A stretch of DNA of 64,000 bases from Aquibaculum sediminis (lineage in GTDB: Bacteria > Pseudomonadota > Alphaproteobacteria > Kiloniellales > DSM-21159): NCBI RefSeq assembly GCF_040712085.1, contig NZ_JBFCVK010000009.1, positions 92,900-156,899 on the forward strand, read 5' to 3'. A model generated the notes under the pieces. It saw only the letters and a program-made list of their open reading frames with translations. It did not search any database and was not told where the DNA came from. Positions 56,216 to 64,000 of the stretch are shown one piece after another (within the stretch, counting starts at the first letter, position 1; every line of letters begins with the position of its first letter). The position numbers and the translations under genes are program-made.

Positions 56216-58018
56216 TTGGCCATTGCCGGTATCGGTGTCGACGCCCTCTTCGTGCTTTTGGTGACGGCAGGGGTCTTCGTGGCCTTCGCGCGTGCGTGGG
56301 CACCGCCCGACGTCATCGCGATGTCGGCCGTGGCCGTGCTCCTCCTGGCGGGCGTGCTGCGCACTGACGACCTGCTTCCCGTGTTTTCAAACAGCGGCCC
56401 GATCACGGTCGCCTGCATGTTTGTGCTGTCCGCCGCACTGGATCGAACCGGCGTCATCGAGTGGGTGGGCCTTAGGGTTTCGGCTCTGGCAGAGCATTCC
56501 CACAGCTTGGCAATCGTTGTGCTGCTTGGCGGAGTGATGCCGCTCTCCGCCTTCATGAACAACACGCCTGTGGTCGTTGTGATGACCCCGGTGGTGATCG
56601 GCTTGGCCGCCACAATCGGCGTTGCGCCGACCCGGCTGCTGATCCCGCTGTCCTACGCCGCCATTCTAGGCGGCGTCTGCACGCTCATCGGCACTTCCAC
56701 CAACCTCCTGGCAGACGGCGCCGCCCAGGCGCAGGGACTGGCAGCCTTCGGCATGTTCGAGATCACCGGTCTGGGGCTCATCATGGCAACGGTGGGCGGG
56801 CTGTACCTGGCGGTGTTCGGCCGCATTCTACTGCCGGACCGACCTTCCCTGGCGGCACTGCTAGGCGATGGCTCGCAGCGGCGCTTCCTTGCTGAAGGGC
56901 TGGTGTTGCAGGGGTCGAAGGCTGTCGGCAAGACGCTGGCGGAAGCGGGACTTATGCGCAATCCGGCTGGCGTCGTGATCGATATCATCCGGGATGACCG
57001 CTCGCTGCGCCATCGGATGCGTGATCTGACCGGCGTACAGTTGGAGGCGGGTGATCGGGTGGTGCTGCAAACCCATGCCCGCGAGGTGATGGGGCTGCGC
57101 GCTGCCGGGAAACTCGCCTTTCCGGGCGACGGCGAGGTGGAACTGGAGCCTGTCTCCACCCAGCAGGCGGTCGTCATGGAGGGCATCGTCGGTCCGGGGT
57201 CGCGACTGGTGGGCCGCTCCATCGTCGACCTCTACTTGCGCCGCCGCTACGGCGTGTTTGTGATCGCGGTCCACCGGCAGCACGAGAATCTTTCGCAGAG
57301 CTTCGAACGTCTGTCGCTGCGTTTCGGCGATACGCTGCTCCTGGAGGGACCACCCGAAGGAATTCACCGGCTGGTGGAAGACGGCCTGCTGCTGAACCTG
57401 AACGAGGTGCACACACGGCCTCTGCGCCGGCGGCGCGCCCCCCTGGCCGTTGGGGCCATCGCCGGGGTCATGCTGCTGGCGACCTTGGGGATCATGCCCA
57501 TCGCCGGGCTGGCCATTATCGCCACGGTGGCAGTGGTCGTTCTCGGCTGCGTGCGGCCGGACGAGATCTACGAAGCGATCGAATGGCGATTGCTGCTGCT
57601 CATTTTCGGAATGCTCGGATTGAGCGTTGCCATGGAACAGACCGGGGCGGTGCTGTTGCTGGTTGAGGGCATGCTGGCCCTGGCCGGCCCCTTCGGGCCC
57701 TTCATCGCCCTGTCGATGATCTATCTGATGGCCTCTCTGCTCACCGAGATGGTGTCGAACAACGCCATTGCTGTCCTGATGGTGCCGATTGCCGTCGGCG
57801 TGGCGCAGCAGTTCGGCGTCGATCCGCGCCCTTTCGTCGTTGCGGTCATGTTTGCGGCATCTGCCTGTTTCGCGACCCCCATTGGCTATCAAACCAACAC
57901 CTTCGTTTATCATGCCGGCAACTACCGCTTCAGCGATTTCGTGAAAGTCGGCCTGCCACTTAACATACTGCTCTGGCTCGTCGCCTCCGCGCTGATACCT
58001 TTGTTCTGGCCCCTTTGA
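56216..58018 (+). CDS. SLC13/CitT-type permease with two RCK_C (TrkA-C) domains
   Basis: 600 residues from TTG 56216 (AAGGA 9 nt upstream). Two membrane halves flank a soluble middle: helices to ~210, then RCK_C-like segments at ~220-300 and ~310-400 (VQLEAGDRVVLQTHAREVM and LSLRFGDTLLLEGPPEGIHRL), then helices to the end. The transport motifs SAFMNNTPVVVVM, GTSTNLLADG, SNNAIAVLMVPIA and GYQTNTFVYHAGNY are those of the divalent anion:Na+ family. Relatives include citrate/dicarboxylate carriers and the SAC1-type sulfate carriers, which also have such RCK_C domains. A sulfate role fits the region's sulfur theme but is not proven. Confidence 0.88.
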   Translation: MAIAGIGVDALFVLLVTAGVFVAFARAWAPPDVIAMSAVAVLLLAGVLRTDDLLPVFSNSGPITVACMFVLSAALDRTGVIEWVGLRVSALAEHSHSLAIVVLLGGVMPLSAFMNNTPVVVVMTPVVIGLAATIGVAPTRLLIPLSYAAILGGVCTLIGTSTNLLADGAAQAQGLAAFGMFEITGLGLIMATVGGLYLAVFGRILLPDRPSLAALLGDGSQRRFLAEGLVLQGSKAVGKTLAEAGLMRNPAGVVIDIIRDDRSLRHRMRDLTGVQLEAGDRVVLQTHAREVMGLRAAGKLAFPGDGEVELEPVSTQQAVVMEGIVGPGSRLVGRSIVDLYLRRRYGVFVIAVHRQHENLSQSFERLSLRFGDTLLLEGPPEGIHRLVEDGLLLNLNEVHTRPLRRRRAPLAVGAIAGVMLLATLGIMPIAGLAIIATVAVVVLGCVRPDEIYEAIEWRLLLLIFGMLGLSVAMEQTGAVLLLVEGMLALAGPFGPFIALSMIYLMASLLTEMVSNNAIAVLMVPIAVGVAQQFGVDPRPFVVAVMFAASACFATPIGYQTNTFVYHAGNYRFSDFVKVGLPLNILLWLVASALIPLFWPL

Positions 58019-58165
58019 GGTCATGCCGGAGCCAGGGAGCCCCGAGGAGGCCCCCGCAGGCTCCTATTCCCGCTGGATTCACAGGGGCGCAGTGTCTAAG
58101 ACTGCTTGAGGAGTGCCGCCTGCCTGCGGTTTCGGCGGCGAACGGACAGTACTGAGGTTCGCGTT

Positions 58166-59560
58166 ATGACACAGACATGGTCACCCCAATCCTGGCGGAG
58201 CAAGCCGATCCGGCAGGTGCCCGCCTATCCCGAACCGCAAGCCGTCGAAGCGGTCCGCGGAACCCTCAGCAACTATCCACCCCTGGTTTTTGCCGGTGAA
58301 GCGCGCAACCTGAAACGGTCCCTGGCGGACGTGGCCGAAGGCAAGGCCTTCCTGCTGCAGGGCGGGGACTGCGCCGAGAGCTTTGCCGAATTCCATCCGA
58401 ACAACATCCGGGACACCTTCCGGGTACTCCTGCAAATGGCGGTGGTGCTGACCTTCGGGGCTGCCTGCCCTGTTGTGAAGGTCGGGCGGATGGCGGGGCA
58501 GTTTGCCAAGCCGCGCTCGTCGGACGTGGAGGTGCAGGACGGTGTCGAACTGCCGGCCTATCGCGGCGACATCGTCAACGGCATCGACTTCGCGGAATCA
58601 GCGCGCACCCCTGATCCCGAGCGTATGCTGCGCGCCTACAATCAAGCCGCGGCCACGCTCAATCTGCTGCGCGCCTTTGCCCAGGGCGGCTTTGCCGATC
58701 TGCACAAGGTGCATCAGTGGAACCTGCAGTTCGTGGCCGGCAGTCCGCAGGGACGGCGCTACGAAGAGCTCTCCCAGCGCATCGACGAAGCCATGGCCTT
58801 CATGCAGGCCTGCGGCGTGACGCCTGACACGGTGCAGCAGCTGCGCGAGACCGATTTCTACACCAGCCATGAGGCGCTGCTGCTCGACTACGAGCAGCCC
58901 CTGACCCGTGTCGACAGCCTGTCGGGCGAGTGGTACGCCTGCTCGGCGCACATGCTCTGGATCGGCGATCGGACCCGGCAGCTCGACGGCGCGCATGTTG
59001 AGTTCCTGCGTGGCGTACAGAACCCCATCGGTCTGAAGTGTGGCCCGACCACGGATCCTGACGAGCTGCTGCGCCTGATCGACACCCTGAACCCGCAGAA
59101 TGAAGCCGGACGATTGACGCTGATTTCGCGGATGGGCGCGGAGAAGGTGCAGGCGCATCTGCCGGCGCTGGTGCGCAAGGTGCGCGAAGAGGGGCGCCAT
59201 GTCGTCTGGTCCTGCGATCCCATGCACGGCAACACGGTAAAGTCGGGCAGCGGCTTCAAGACGCGCCCCTTTGACCGCATCCTGCAAGAGGTGCGCGGCT
59301 TCTTTGCCGTTCATCGCGCCGAGGGCAGCTATGCCGGTGGCGTGCATTTCGAGATGACCGGTCAGGACGTGACCGAGTGCCTTGGCGGGGCCCAGGCCAT
59401 CGACGATGCCATGCTGGGCGACCGCTACCACACGCACTGCGATCCGCGGCTGAACGCCAATCAGGCTCTCGAACTGGCGTTCCTCATCGCGGAGGAACTG
59501 AAGTCCGAACGCCTGGCACGCGGCCAGGACACGCCGGTCGCGCGCGTCGCCGGCGAATAA
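58166..59560 (+). CDS. aroG: DAHP synthase, class II
   Basis: 464 residues from ATG 58166. WSPQSWRSKPIRQVPAYP is the plant/class II start. GKAFLLQGGDCAESF contains the metal Cys; PVVKVGRMAGQFAKPRSSD, then GLKCGPTTDPDELLRLI and WSCDPMHGNTVKSGSGFKTR, complete the signature. It condenses PEP with erythrose-4-phosphate, first step of the shikimate pathway. Not homologous in detail to E. coli AroF/G/H. The 147 bp upstream hold no gene. It is followed 28 bp later by pncB. Confidence 0.95.
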   Translation: MTQTWSPQSWRSKPIRQVPAYPEPQAVEAVRGTLSNYPPLVFAGEARNLKRSLADVAEGKAFLLQGGDCAESFAEFHPNNIRDTFRVLLQMAVVLTFGAACPVVKVGRMAGQFAKPRSSDVEVQDGVELPAYRGDIVNGIDFAESARTPDPERMLRAYNQAAATLNLLRAFAQGGFADLHKVHQWNLQFVAGSPQGRRYEELSQRIDEAMAFMQACGVTPDTVQQLRETDFYTSHEALLLDYEQPLTRVDSLSGEWYACSAHMLWIGDRTRQLDGAHVEFLRGVQNPIGLKCGPTTDPDELLRLIDTLNPQNEAGRLTLISRMGAEKVQAHLPALVRKVREEGRHVVWSCDPMHGNTVKSGSGFKTRPFDRILQEVRGFFAVHRAEGSYAGGVHFEMTGQDVTECLGGAQAIDDAMLGDRYHTHCDPRLNANQALELAFLIAEELKSERLARGQDTPVARVAGE

Positions 59561-59588
59561 ACGGACGCAGATCACGGAGACAGGGTCC

Positions 59589-60755
59589 ATGCCCGACGAG
59601 GTGAAGGCGCAGGAAGCGGCGACGAACGGCGCCGTCTGGCCCCGGACCGATGAGCAGATCGGTGCCTGGACCGACGTCTACTTTCGCAAGACCAAGGCGG
59701 TGGTCGGTCAGTTCGGCGATGCCCGTGTGACCTATGCGCTTTTCATGCGCCGACCCGTTGTCTCGGCGCCGCGGTTGGCGATCGAGTGGCTCGAGGCGAT
59801 CGGACGGGAGCGCGGGGTGACATTCGAGATCGACCAGCGCTATCCCGAGGGCAAGTGGGTCGGGGCCGGCGAACCGATCCTCTATGTCTCCGGGCCCTTC
59901 TATCACCTGGTCGACCTGGAAACGCTGCTACTGCAGAAGCTGGGGCCGGCCTGCGTTGCCGCGCACAATGCCTTTTCCATGTGCGCCGATCTGCCGGGCG
60001 TCGCCTTTCTTGCCATGGATGCGCGCCACTGTGCCGGTACGGAGATGGCGGAGCTGATGGCCTACGCCGCATCAGTCGGTTCCGCCCGGGCGAAGCGCAA
60101 GGTGAATGCCGTCGGCTTCATCGGCAACGCGACCGATGCCACGGCCCACTATTTCGACCAGCCCAAGGGGTTGGGGACCATGCCGCATGCCATTATCGGC
60201 TATGCCGGTTCGACGCTGCGCGCAGCCGAAATGTTCGACAGCTGCTTTCCCGATGCTCCCATGACCGTGCTGGTCGACTACTTCGCGCAGGAAGTGACCG
60301 ACAGCCTGGAGGTCTGCCGGCACTTCGCTGACAGAGCAGCGGCCGGCACACTCTCCGTGCGCCTCGACGTGGCAGGCAGCCGCTATCTGGAAGGCCTCGA
60401 TCCCACCGCCTCCTACGCGGTGCTGGAACGTCATGTGCCCGAGGCGGTGCGCGGCTATCGCACCGAGGAGGAGCTGCGCTATCTCGTCGGACCGGGCGTG
60501 TCGGCGGCCGCCATATGGCGGATGCGTGAAGTCCTTGATGAGGCCGGCTTCCCCAAGGTGAAGATCGTGGCATCCAGCGGCTTCGGGCCGAAGAAGTGCC
60601 GGGTCATGTCCGAGGCAAAGGTGCCGGTGGATGTGATCGGAACCGGTAGTTTTCTCCCTATCCGTTGGACCGAAACCTACGCCACGGCGGACATTGTCGA
60701 GTACGACGGTCAACCGCGGGTCAAGGTTGGCCGCGAGTTCCTCCTGCGCCGCTGA
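59589..60755 (+). CDS. pncB: Nicotinate phosphoribosyltransferase family protein
   Basis: 388 residues. DVYFRKTKAVVGQFGDARVTYALF opens the protein; YEGGxW-like PEGKWVGAGEPILYVSGPF, MDARHCAGTEMAELMAYAASVGSARA and GTMPHAIIG are family segments, the last carrying the active-site His. KIVASSGFGPKKC and VDVIGTGSFLP end it. The enzyme makes nicotinate mononucleotide from nicotinate and PRPP. The adjacent nadE, which finishes NAD synthesis, supports the call. It starts 28 bp after aroG and ends 97 bp before nadE. Confidence 0.9.
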   Translation: MPDEVKAQEAATNGAVWPRTDEQIGAWTDVYFRKTKAVVGQFGDARVTYALFMRRPVVSAPRLAIEWLEAIGRERGVTFEIDQRYPEGKWVGAGEPILYVSGPFYHLVDLETLLLQKLGPACVAAHNAFSMCADLPGVAFLAMDARHCAGTEMAELMAYAASVGSARAKRKVNAVGFIGNATDATAHYFDQPKGLGTMPHAIIGYAGSTLRAAEMFDSCFPDAPMTVLVDYFAQEVTDSLEVCRHFADRAAAGTLSVRLDVAGSRYLEGLDPTASYAVLERHVPEAVRGYRTEEELRYLVGPGVSAAAIWRMREVLDEAGFPKVKIVASSGFGPKKCRVMSEAKVPVDVIGTGSFLPIRWTETYATADIVEYDGQPRVKVGREFLLRR

Positions 60756-60852
60756 TGGACCGGACGCTACTGTGCGCCGCCGACTGGTGCCGCCGGAAGT
60801 GCACATCTTTCCTGCTTGAACCCACCCGCCTTCACCTGCGACACGGGCTCCT

Positions 60853-62538
60853 ATGACCGATCACCTTCGCATCGCCCTGGCTCAGTTCAACCCGACAGTC
60901 GGCGACGTGCCCGGCAATCTCGCTCGCCTGCGTGCATTGCGCGAAGAAGCCGCAGCGCAGCAGGCCGACCTGCTGGTCGGGAGTGAGCTCTGCGTATCCG
61001 GCTATCCGCCTGAGGATCTCGTGCTCAAGCCCGCTTTTCTCGCCGCGGTGCGCACGGGGATCGAAGAGTTGGCGCTGGAAACCGCCGACGGCGGCCCCGG
61101 GCTGTTGATCGGTGCGCCCTGGTGCGAGGATGCCGAAGCCACCTGGCCTTTGCGGGGCAAGGTGTTCAATGCAGCGCTGTTGCTCGATGCCGGTCGTATC
61201 CAAGCGGTGCGCTACAAGCACAATCTGCCCAACTACGGCGTGTTCGACGAGGGGAGGGTGTTCACCCAAGGACCGCTGCCCGGTCCCGTCAACTTCCGCA
61301 GCGTGCGGATCGGCGTGCCGGTGTGCGAGGACATCTGGTTCCCGGAAGTCGTCGAGTGTCTGGAGGAGTCCGGCGCGGAGTTTCTGCTGGTACCGAACGG
61401 CTCGCCGTTCGAGGAAGGCAAGCTGGAAGTCCGCCAGCAAGTGGCGCTCAATCGCATCGCCGAAAGCCGACTCCCCCTGGCCTACGTGAACCAGGTCGGC
61501 GGCCAGGATGAACTGGTCTTCGATGGCAGCTCCTTCGTGCTTGGGGCCGACTCCTCCCTCCGCGTGCTGCTTCCCGCCTTCGAAGAACAGCTTTCCTTGA
61601 CGGACTGGCATAGGGATGACGAGGGCTGGGTCTGCCGCGAAGGGGAGCAGGCAGCTCCGGCGGAAGGTCACGAGGCGCTCTATCGCGCGCTGCAACTGGG
61701 CTTGCGCGACTATGTGCGCAAGAACGGCTTCCCCGGCGTTGTGATCGGCATGTCCGGCGGCATCGATTCCGCCCTCTCGGCTGCGGTGGCAGTGGATGCC
61801 CTCGGCGCGGAGCAGGTGCACTGCGTGATGATGCCCTCACCCTACACCAGCCAGGACAGCCTGGAGGATGCGGCAGAGTGCGCGCGGCTGCTGGGCTCCC
61901 GTCTGGATGAAATCAACATCGGGCCCGCCATGCAGGCCTTCGACACCATGCTCAAGCCGCTGTTCGAGGGTTTGCCAGTCGATGTGACCGAAGAGAACAT
62001 CCAGGCCCGGGCGCGCGGCATCAGCCTCATGGCCCTCTCCAACAAGTTCGGCCACATGGTGCTGTCCACCGGCAACAAGTCGGAGATGAGCGTCGGCTAT
62101 GCCACGCTCTACGGCGACATGTGCGGTGGCTACAATGTCCTGAAAGATGTCTACAAGCAGAGCGTCTATGCGCTCTCGCGCTGGCGCAATGCGAACAAGC
62201 CGAAGGACGCTCTCGGCCCCGAGGGCATGGTGATTCCCGAGCGCATCATCACCAAGGCGCCCAGCGCCGAACTGCGCCCGGACCAGAAGGACGAGGACAG
62301 CCTGCCTCCCTATGCCGACCTCGACGCCATCCTGCGCGGCCTGATCGAGGAGGAAGCCAGCGTGGATGCGATCGTGGAGCGCGGATATGACCGTGCAGTG
62401 GTGAACCGGGTATGGCGCTTGCTGGAGAATGCCGAGTACAAGCGCCGGCAGGCAGCGCCGGGTGTGAAGGTCACCTCGCGCGCTTTCGGGCGCGATCGCC
62501 GCTATCCAGTGACCAATGCCTTCAAGGGCCCGGCCTGA
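60853..62538 (+). CDS. nadE: NAD+ synthase, glutamine-hydrolysing
   Basis: 561 residues in two domains. The N-terminal nitrilase-type glutaminase has Glu45 in VGSELCVSGYPPEDL, Lys122 in YKHNLPNYGVFDEGR and Cys158 in GVPVCEDIWFP. The C-terminal synthetase has the P-loop GMSGGIDSALSA (301-307 core) and NKSEMSVGYATLYGDMCGGYN, with KAPSAELRPDQKDEDSLPPY. It amidates nicotinate adenine dinucleotide to NAD+. Preceded by pncB, so two steps of NAD synthesis lie together. It ends 13 bp before gltX. Confidence 0.96.
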   Translation: MTDHLRIALAQFNPTVGDVPGNLARLRALREEAAAQQADLLVGSELCVSGYPPEDLVLKPAFLAAVRTGIEELALETADGGPGLLIGAPWCEDAEATWPLRGKVFNAALLLDAGRIQAVRYKHNLPNYGVFDEGRVFTQGPLPGPVNFRSVRIGVPVCEDIWFPEVVECLEESGAEFLLVPNGSPFEEGKLEVRQQVALNRIAESRLPLAYVNQVGGQDELVFDGSSFVLGADSSLRVLLPAFEEQLSLTDWHRDDEGWVCREGEQAAPAEGHEALYRALQLGLRDYVRKNGFPGVVIGMSGGIDSALSAAVAVDALGAEQVHCVMMPSPYTSQDSLEDAAECARLLGSRLDEINIGPAMQAFDTMLKPLFEGLPVDVTEENIQARARGISLMALSNKFGHMVLSTGNKSEMSVGYATLYGDMCGGYNVLKDVYKQSVYALSRWRNANKPKDALGPEGMVIPERIITKAPSAELRPDQKDEDSLPPYADLDAILRGLIEEEASVDAIVERGYDRAVVNRVWRLLENAEYKRRQAAPGVKVTSRAFGRDRRYPVTNAFKGPA

Positions 62539-62551
62539 GGGAGCGAACAGG

Positions 62552-63886
62552 ATGAAGGTTCGCTTCGCTCCCAGCCCCACCGGGCTGCTTCACGTCGGAA
62601 ATGCCCGCGTTGCCCTGCTGAACTGGCTCTGGGCCCGCAAGGAAGGCGGCACCTTCCTGTTGCGGCTGGACGACACCGATCGCGAACGCTCTACGCAGGT
62701 CTACGCAGAGGCCATCTGCAGGGACCTAGTCTGGCTGGGTTTGACCTGGGACGAAACGGCGCGCCAGTCCGATCGCATGGAGCGCTACGCCGATGCCGTG
62801 GAACGGCTCAAGGAGGCCGGGCGCCTCTACCCGTGCTGGGAGTCGGCCGAAGACCTGGAGCTCAAGCGCAAGCTCGCCATGAAAGCGGGACGGCCGCCGA
62901 TCTACGATCGCGCTGCCCTAGGCTTGAGCGATGCCGAGAAGCAGTCGCTGCTCGACGCAGGGGGCAAGCCACACTGGCGCTTCAAGCTGGACCACAGCGC
63001 GATCGAGTGGGCAGACGCCGTGCGCGGTCCGCAGCATTTCGGCGGCCAGCATCTCTCCGACCCCGTGCTGCTGCGTGAAGATGGCCGGCCGCTCTATACG
63101 CTTTCTTCCGTGGTCGATGATATCGAGCTGGGTGTCACCCACGTGCTGCGTGGCGAGGATCATGTGGCGAATACGGCGGTGCAGATTCAGCTCTTCACGG
63201 CACTGGGCGGCAGCGTGCCGGTGTTCGCGCACTTGCCGCTGATTGCCGATGCAAGCGGGCAGGGGCTCTCAAAGCGCCTCGGCTCGCTTTCGTTGGCCTC
63301 CCTGCGAGAGCAGGGCCTCGAGCCCATGGCGCTCAACAGTTACCTGGCAAGACTGGGCACCTCGGACCCCATCGAGGCGCATACCGAGATGGAGTCCCTG
63401 GTTGCGGGGTACGACATCAGCCGTTTCGGTCGGGCGACTCCCAAGTTCGATCCCCAGGAACTGGAGCCGCTCAACGCCCGTGTTCTGCAGCAGCTGCCAT
63501 ACGAGGCCGTCGCGGAGACCTTCAGCGAGGCCGGCCGCACCGATTTTGGTGCCGCACTGTGGGAGGCCGTTAGAGGGAATCTGGCGCGTCGGCAGGACGC
63601 TCTGGAATGGTACCAGGTCGTGCGCGGGAGCATTGCCCCACGCATCGAAGACCCTAAGTTCTGCGCGACAGCGGCAGAGCTCTTGCCGCAAGAGCCCTGG
63701 GATCAGAGCACCTGGAAGGACTGGACCGCCGCTGTGAAGCAGGCGAGCGGTCGCAAGGGTCGCCAGCTTTTCCTGCCCTTGCGCCTGGCACTCACCGGTC
63801 GCGAGAGCGGACCAGAACTCAAGGATCTGCTGCCCTTGATCGGTCGGGAAAAGGTACGAAAGAGATTGCTGTCTGCGAGCGCGTGA
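62552..63886 (+). CDS. gltX: Glutamyl-tRNA synthetase
   Basis: 444 residues from ATG 62552 (AGG a few nt upstream). The HIGH motif is SPTGLLHVGNARVALLNW, the KMSKS-type loop is GLSKRLGSLSL. LRLDDTDRERS and RGEDHVANTAVQIQLF are family segments. Alphaproteobacteria often have two GltX enzymes, one preferring tRNA-Gln for later transamidation; this one (R-L-G rather than K-M-S-K-S-x-G at the loop) is of the shorter GltX group, but I cannot decide its tRNA preference. 13 bp after nadE. The following 35 bp lead into an IS110 remnant. Confidence 0.93.
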   Translation: MKVRFAPSPTGLLHVGNARVALLNWLWARKEGGTFLLRLDDTDRERSTQVYAEAICRDLVWLGLTWDETARQSDRMERYADAVERLKEAGRLYPCWESAEDLELKRKLAMKAGRPPIYDRAALGLSDAEKQSLLDAGGKPHWRFKLDHSAIEWADAVRGPQHFGGQHLSDPVLLREDGRPLYTLSSVVDDIELGVTHVLRGEDHVANTAVQIQLFTALGGSVPVFAHLPLIADASGQGLSKRLGSLSLASLREQGLEPMALNSYLARLGTSDPIEAHTEMESLVAGYDISRFGRATPKFDPQELEPLNARVLQQLPYEAVAETFSEAGRTDFGAALWEAVRGNLARRQDALEWYQVVRGSIAPRIEDPKFCATAAELLPQEPWDQSTWKDWTAAVKQASGRKGRQLFLPLRLALTGRESGPELKDLLPLIGREKVRKRLLSASA

Positions 63887-63921
63887 CTGCCGAGCAGTTG
63901 CAGCTAGAGTATCCGTGTTGA

Positions 63922-64000
63922 TCAAGAAGGAAAGTTGACCCATGGACGCTGATCTCTGAGGAGGGCGTTTGCGAGGATCACGAGCTTGCGCATGATGGCT
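63922..64000 (-). CDS. IS110-family transposase, C-terminal end (partial)
   Basis: Read on the minus strand from the right edge, codons give AIMRKLVILANALLRDQRPW ending VNFPS and TGA at 63922-63924. MRKLVILANALL is the well-known C-terminal end of IS110/IS116/IS902 (Transposase_20) enzymes, which cut and join DNA with a DEDD plus serine mechanism guided by a bridge RNA. Only 25 codons are in the window, so intactness cannot be judged. It is oriented towards gltX, with its left boundary within ~35 bp of the gltX stop. IS110 elements carry no clear terminal inverted repeats, and none is seen. Confidence 0.85.
   Translation of the reverse strand, partial: AIMRKLVILANALLRDQRPWVNFPS

Overview
The window looks like chromosomal DNA of a high-GC alphaproteobacterium, most likely of the Rhodospirillales/Rhodovibrionales type; the exact genus cannot be read from the sequence. 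The clues are the order bamE / ubiquinol-cytochrome c chaperone / DUF177 / rpmF / plsX / fabH / ihfA / merR / tRNA-Pro(GGG), a short editing-less prolyl-tRNA synthetase next to lolC-lolD, a double-length dCTP deaminase, a class II DAHP synthase and a SAM-II (SAM-alpha) type riboswitch. Genes are densely packed with many 4-8 bp stop/start overlaps, so most of the window is ordinary core genome with several small accessory transport and catabolic islands.

Left part (1-15.3 kb): the tail of an unidentified gene, a small dual-specificity-phosphatase-like protein, then on the minus strand a complete phnCDEE-type phosphonate/phosphite/phosphate importer followed by uvrD and an MFS carrier. Next come mnmA, a periplasmic PCuAC-fold protein that has lost its copper ligands, a short-chain dehydrogenase, and the plus-strand run yicC-gmk-cysS-prmA, ending at a convergent DoxX membrane protein.

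15.3-28.2 kb: a 421 bp leader holds a promoter, a SAM-II aptamer and an overlapping antiterminator/terminator pair, and precedes an SsuACB-type sulfonate importer and an OsmC-family protein. This looks like SAM-dependent transcription attenuation of organosulfur uptake. After it come a LysR/CaiB-BaiF CoA-transferase pair, proS-lolC-lolD and a DinG/XPD-like iron-sulfur helicase.

28.2-36 kb: a catabolic island with a divergent LysR regulator and a candidate operator, a four-component polyamine-type ABC importer with a Tat-exported binding protein, a beta-keto acid cleavage enzyme (BKACE) and a D-arginine-dehydrogenase-like FAD oxidase. Together they suggest import and breakdown of an amine or basic amino-acid derivative. 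DUF423 and dCTP deaminase follow.

36-48.5 kb: a histone-deacetylase-like amidohydrolase, xseB-ispA-dxs (isoprenoid supply), and a pair of 64 bp perfect-hairpin repeats lodged between the convergent dxs and oligopeptidase B genes. One repeat supplies the last 17 codons of the peptidase. Then come a NUDIX hydrolase, bamE, the cytochrome bc1 chaperone and the rpmF-plsX-fabH-ihfA-merR-tRNA-Pro cluster.

48.5-64 kb: a second sulfur locus (two YeeE/YedE half-transporters divergent from a DUF442 sulfurtransferase/phosphatase), cutA, csbD, an isochorismatase-like hydrolase, gabD, an NADP-dependent enone/quinone oxidoreductase, a guanine-deaminase-like enzyme, glutathione reductase, an SLC13 carrier with two RCK_C domains, aroG (class II), the NAD-salvage pair pncB-nadE, gltX, and at the right edge the C-terminus of an IS110-family transposase. 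Sulfur and redox handling (SAM-controlled sulfonate import, OsmC, YeeE/DUF442, Gor) recur through the window.
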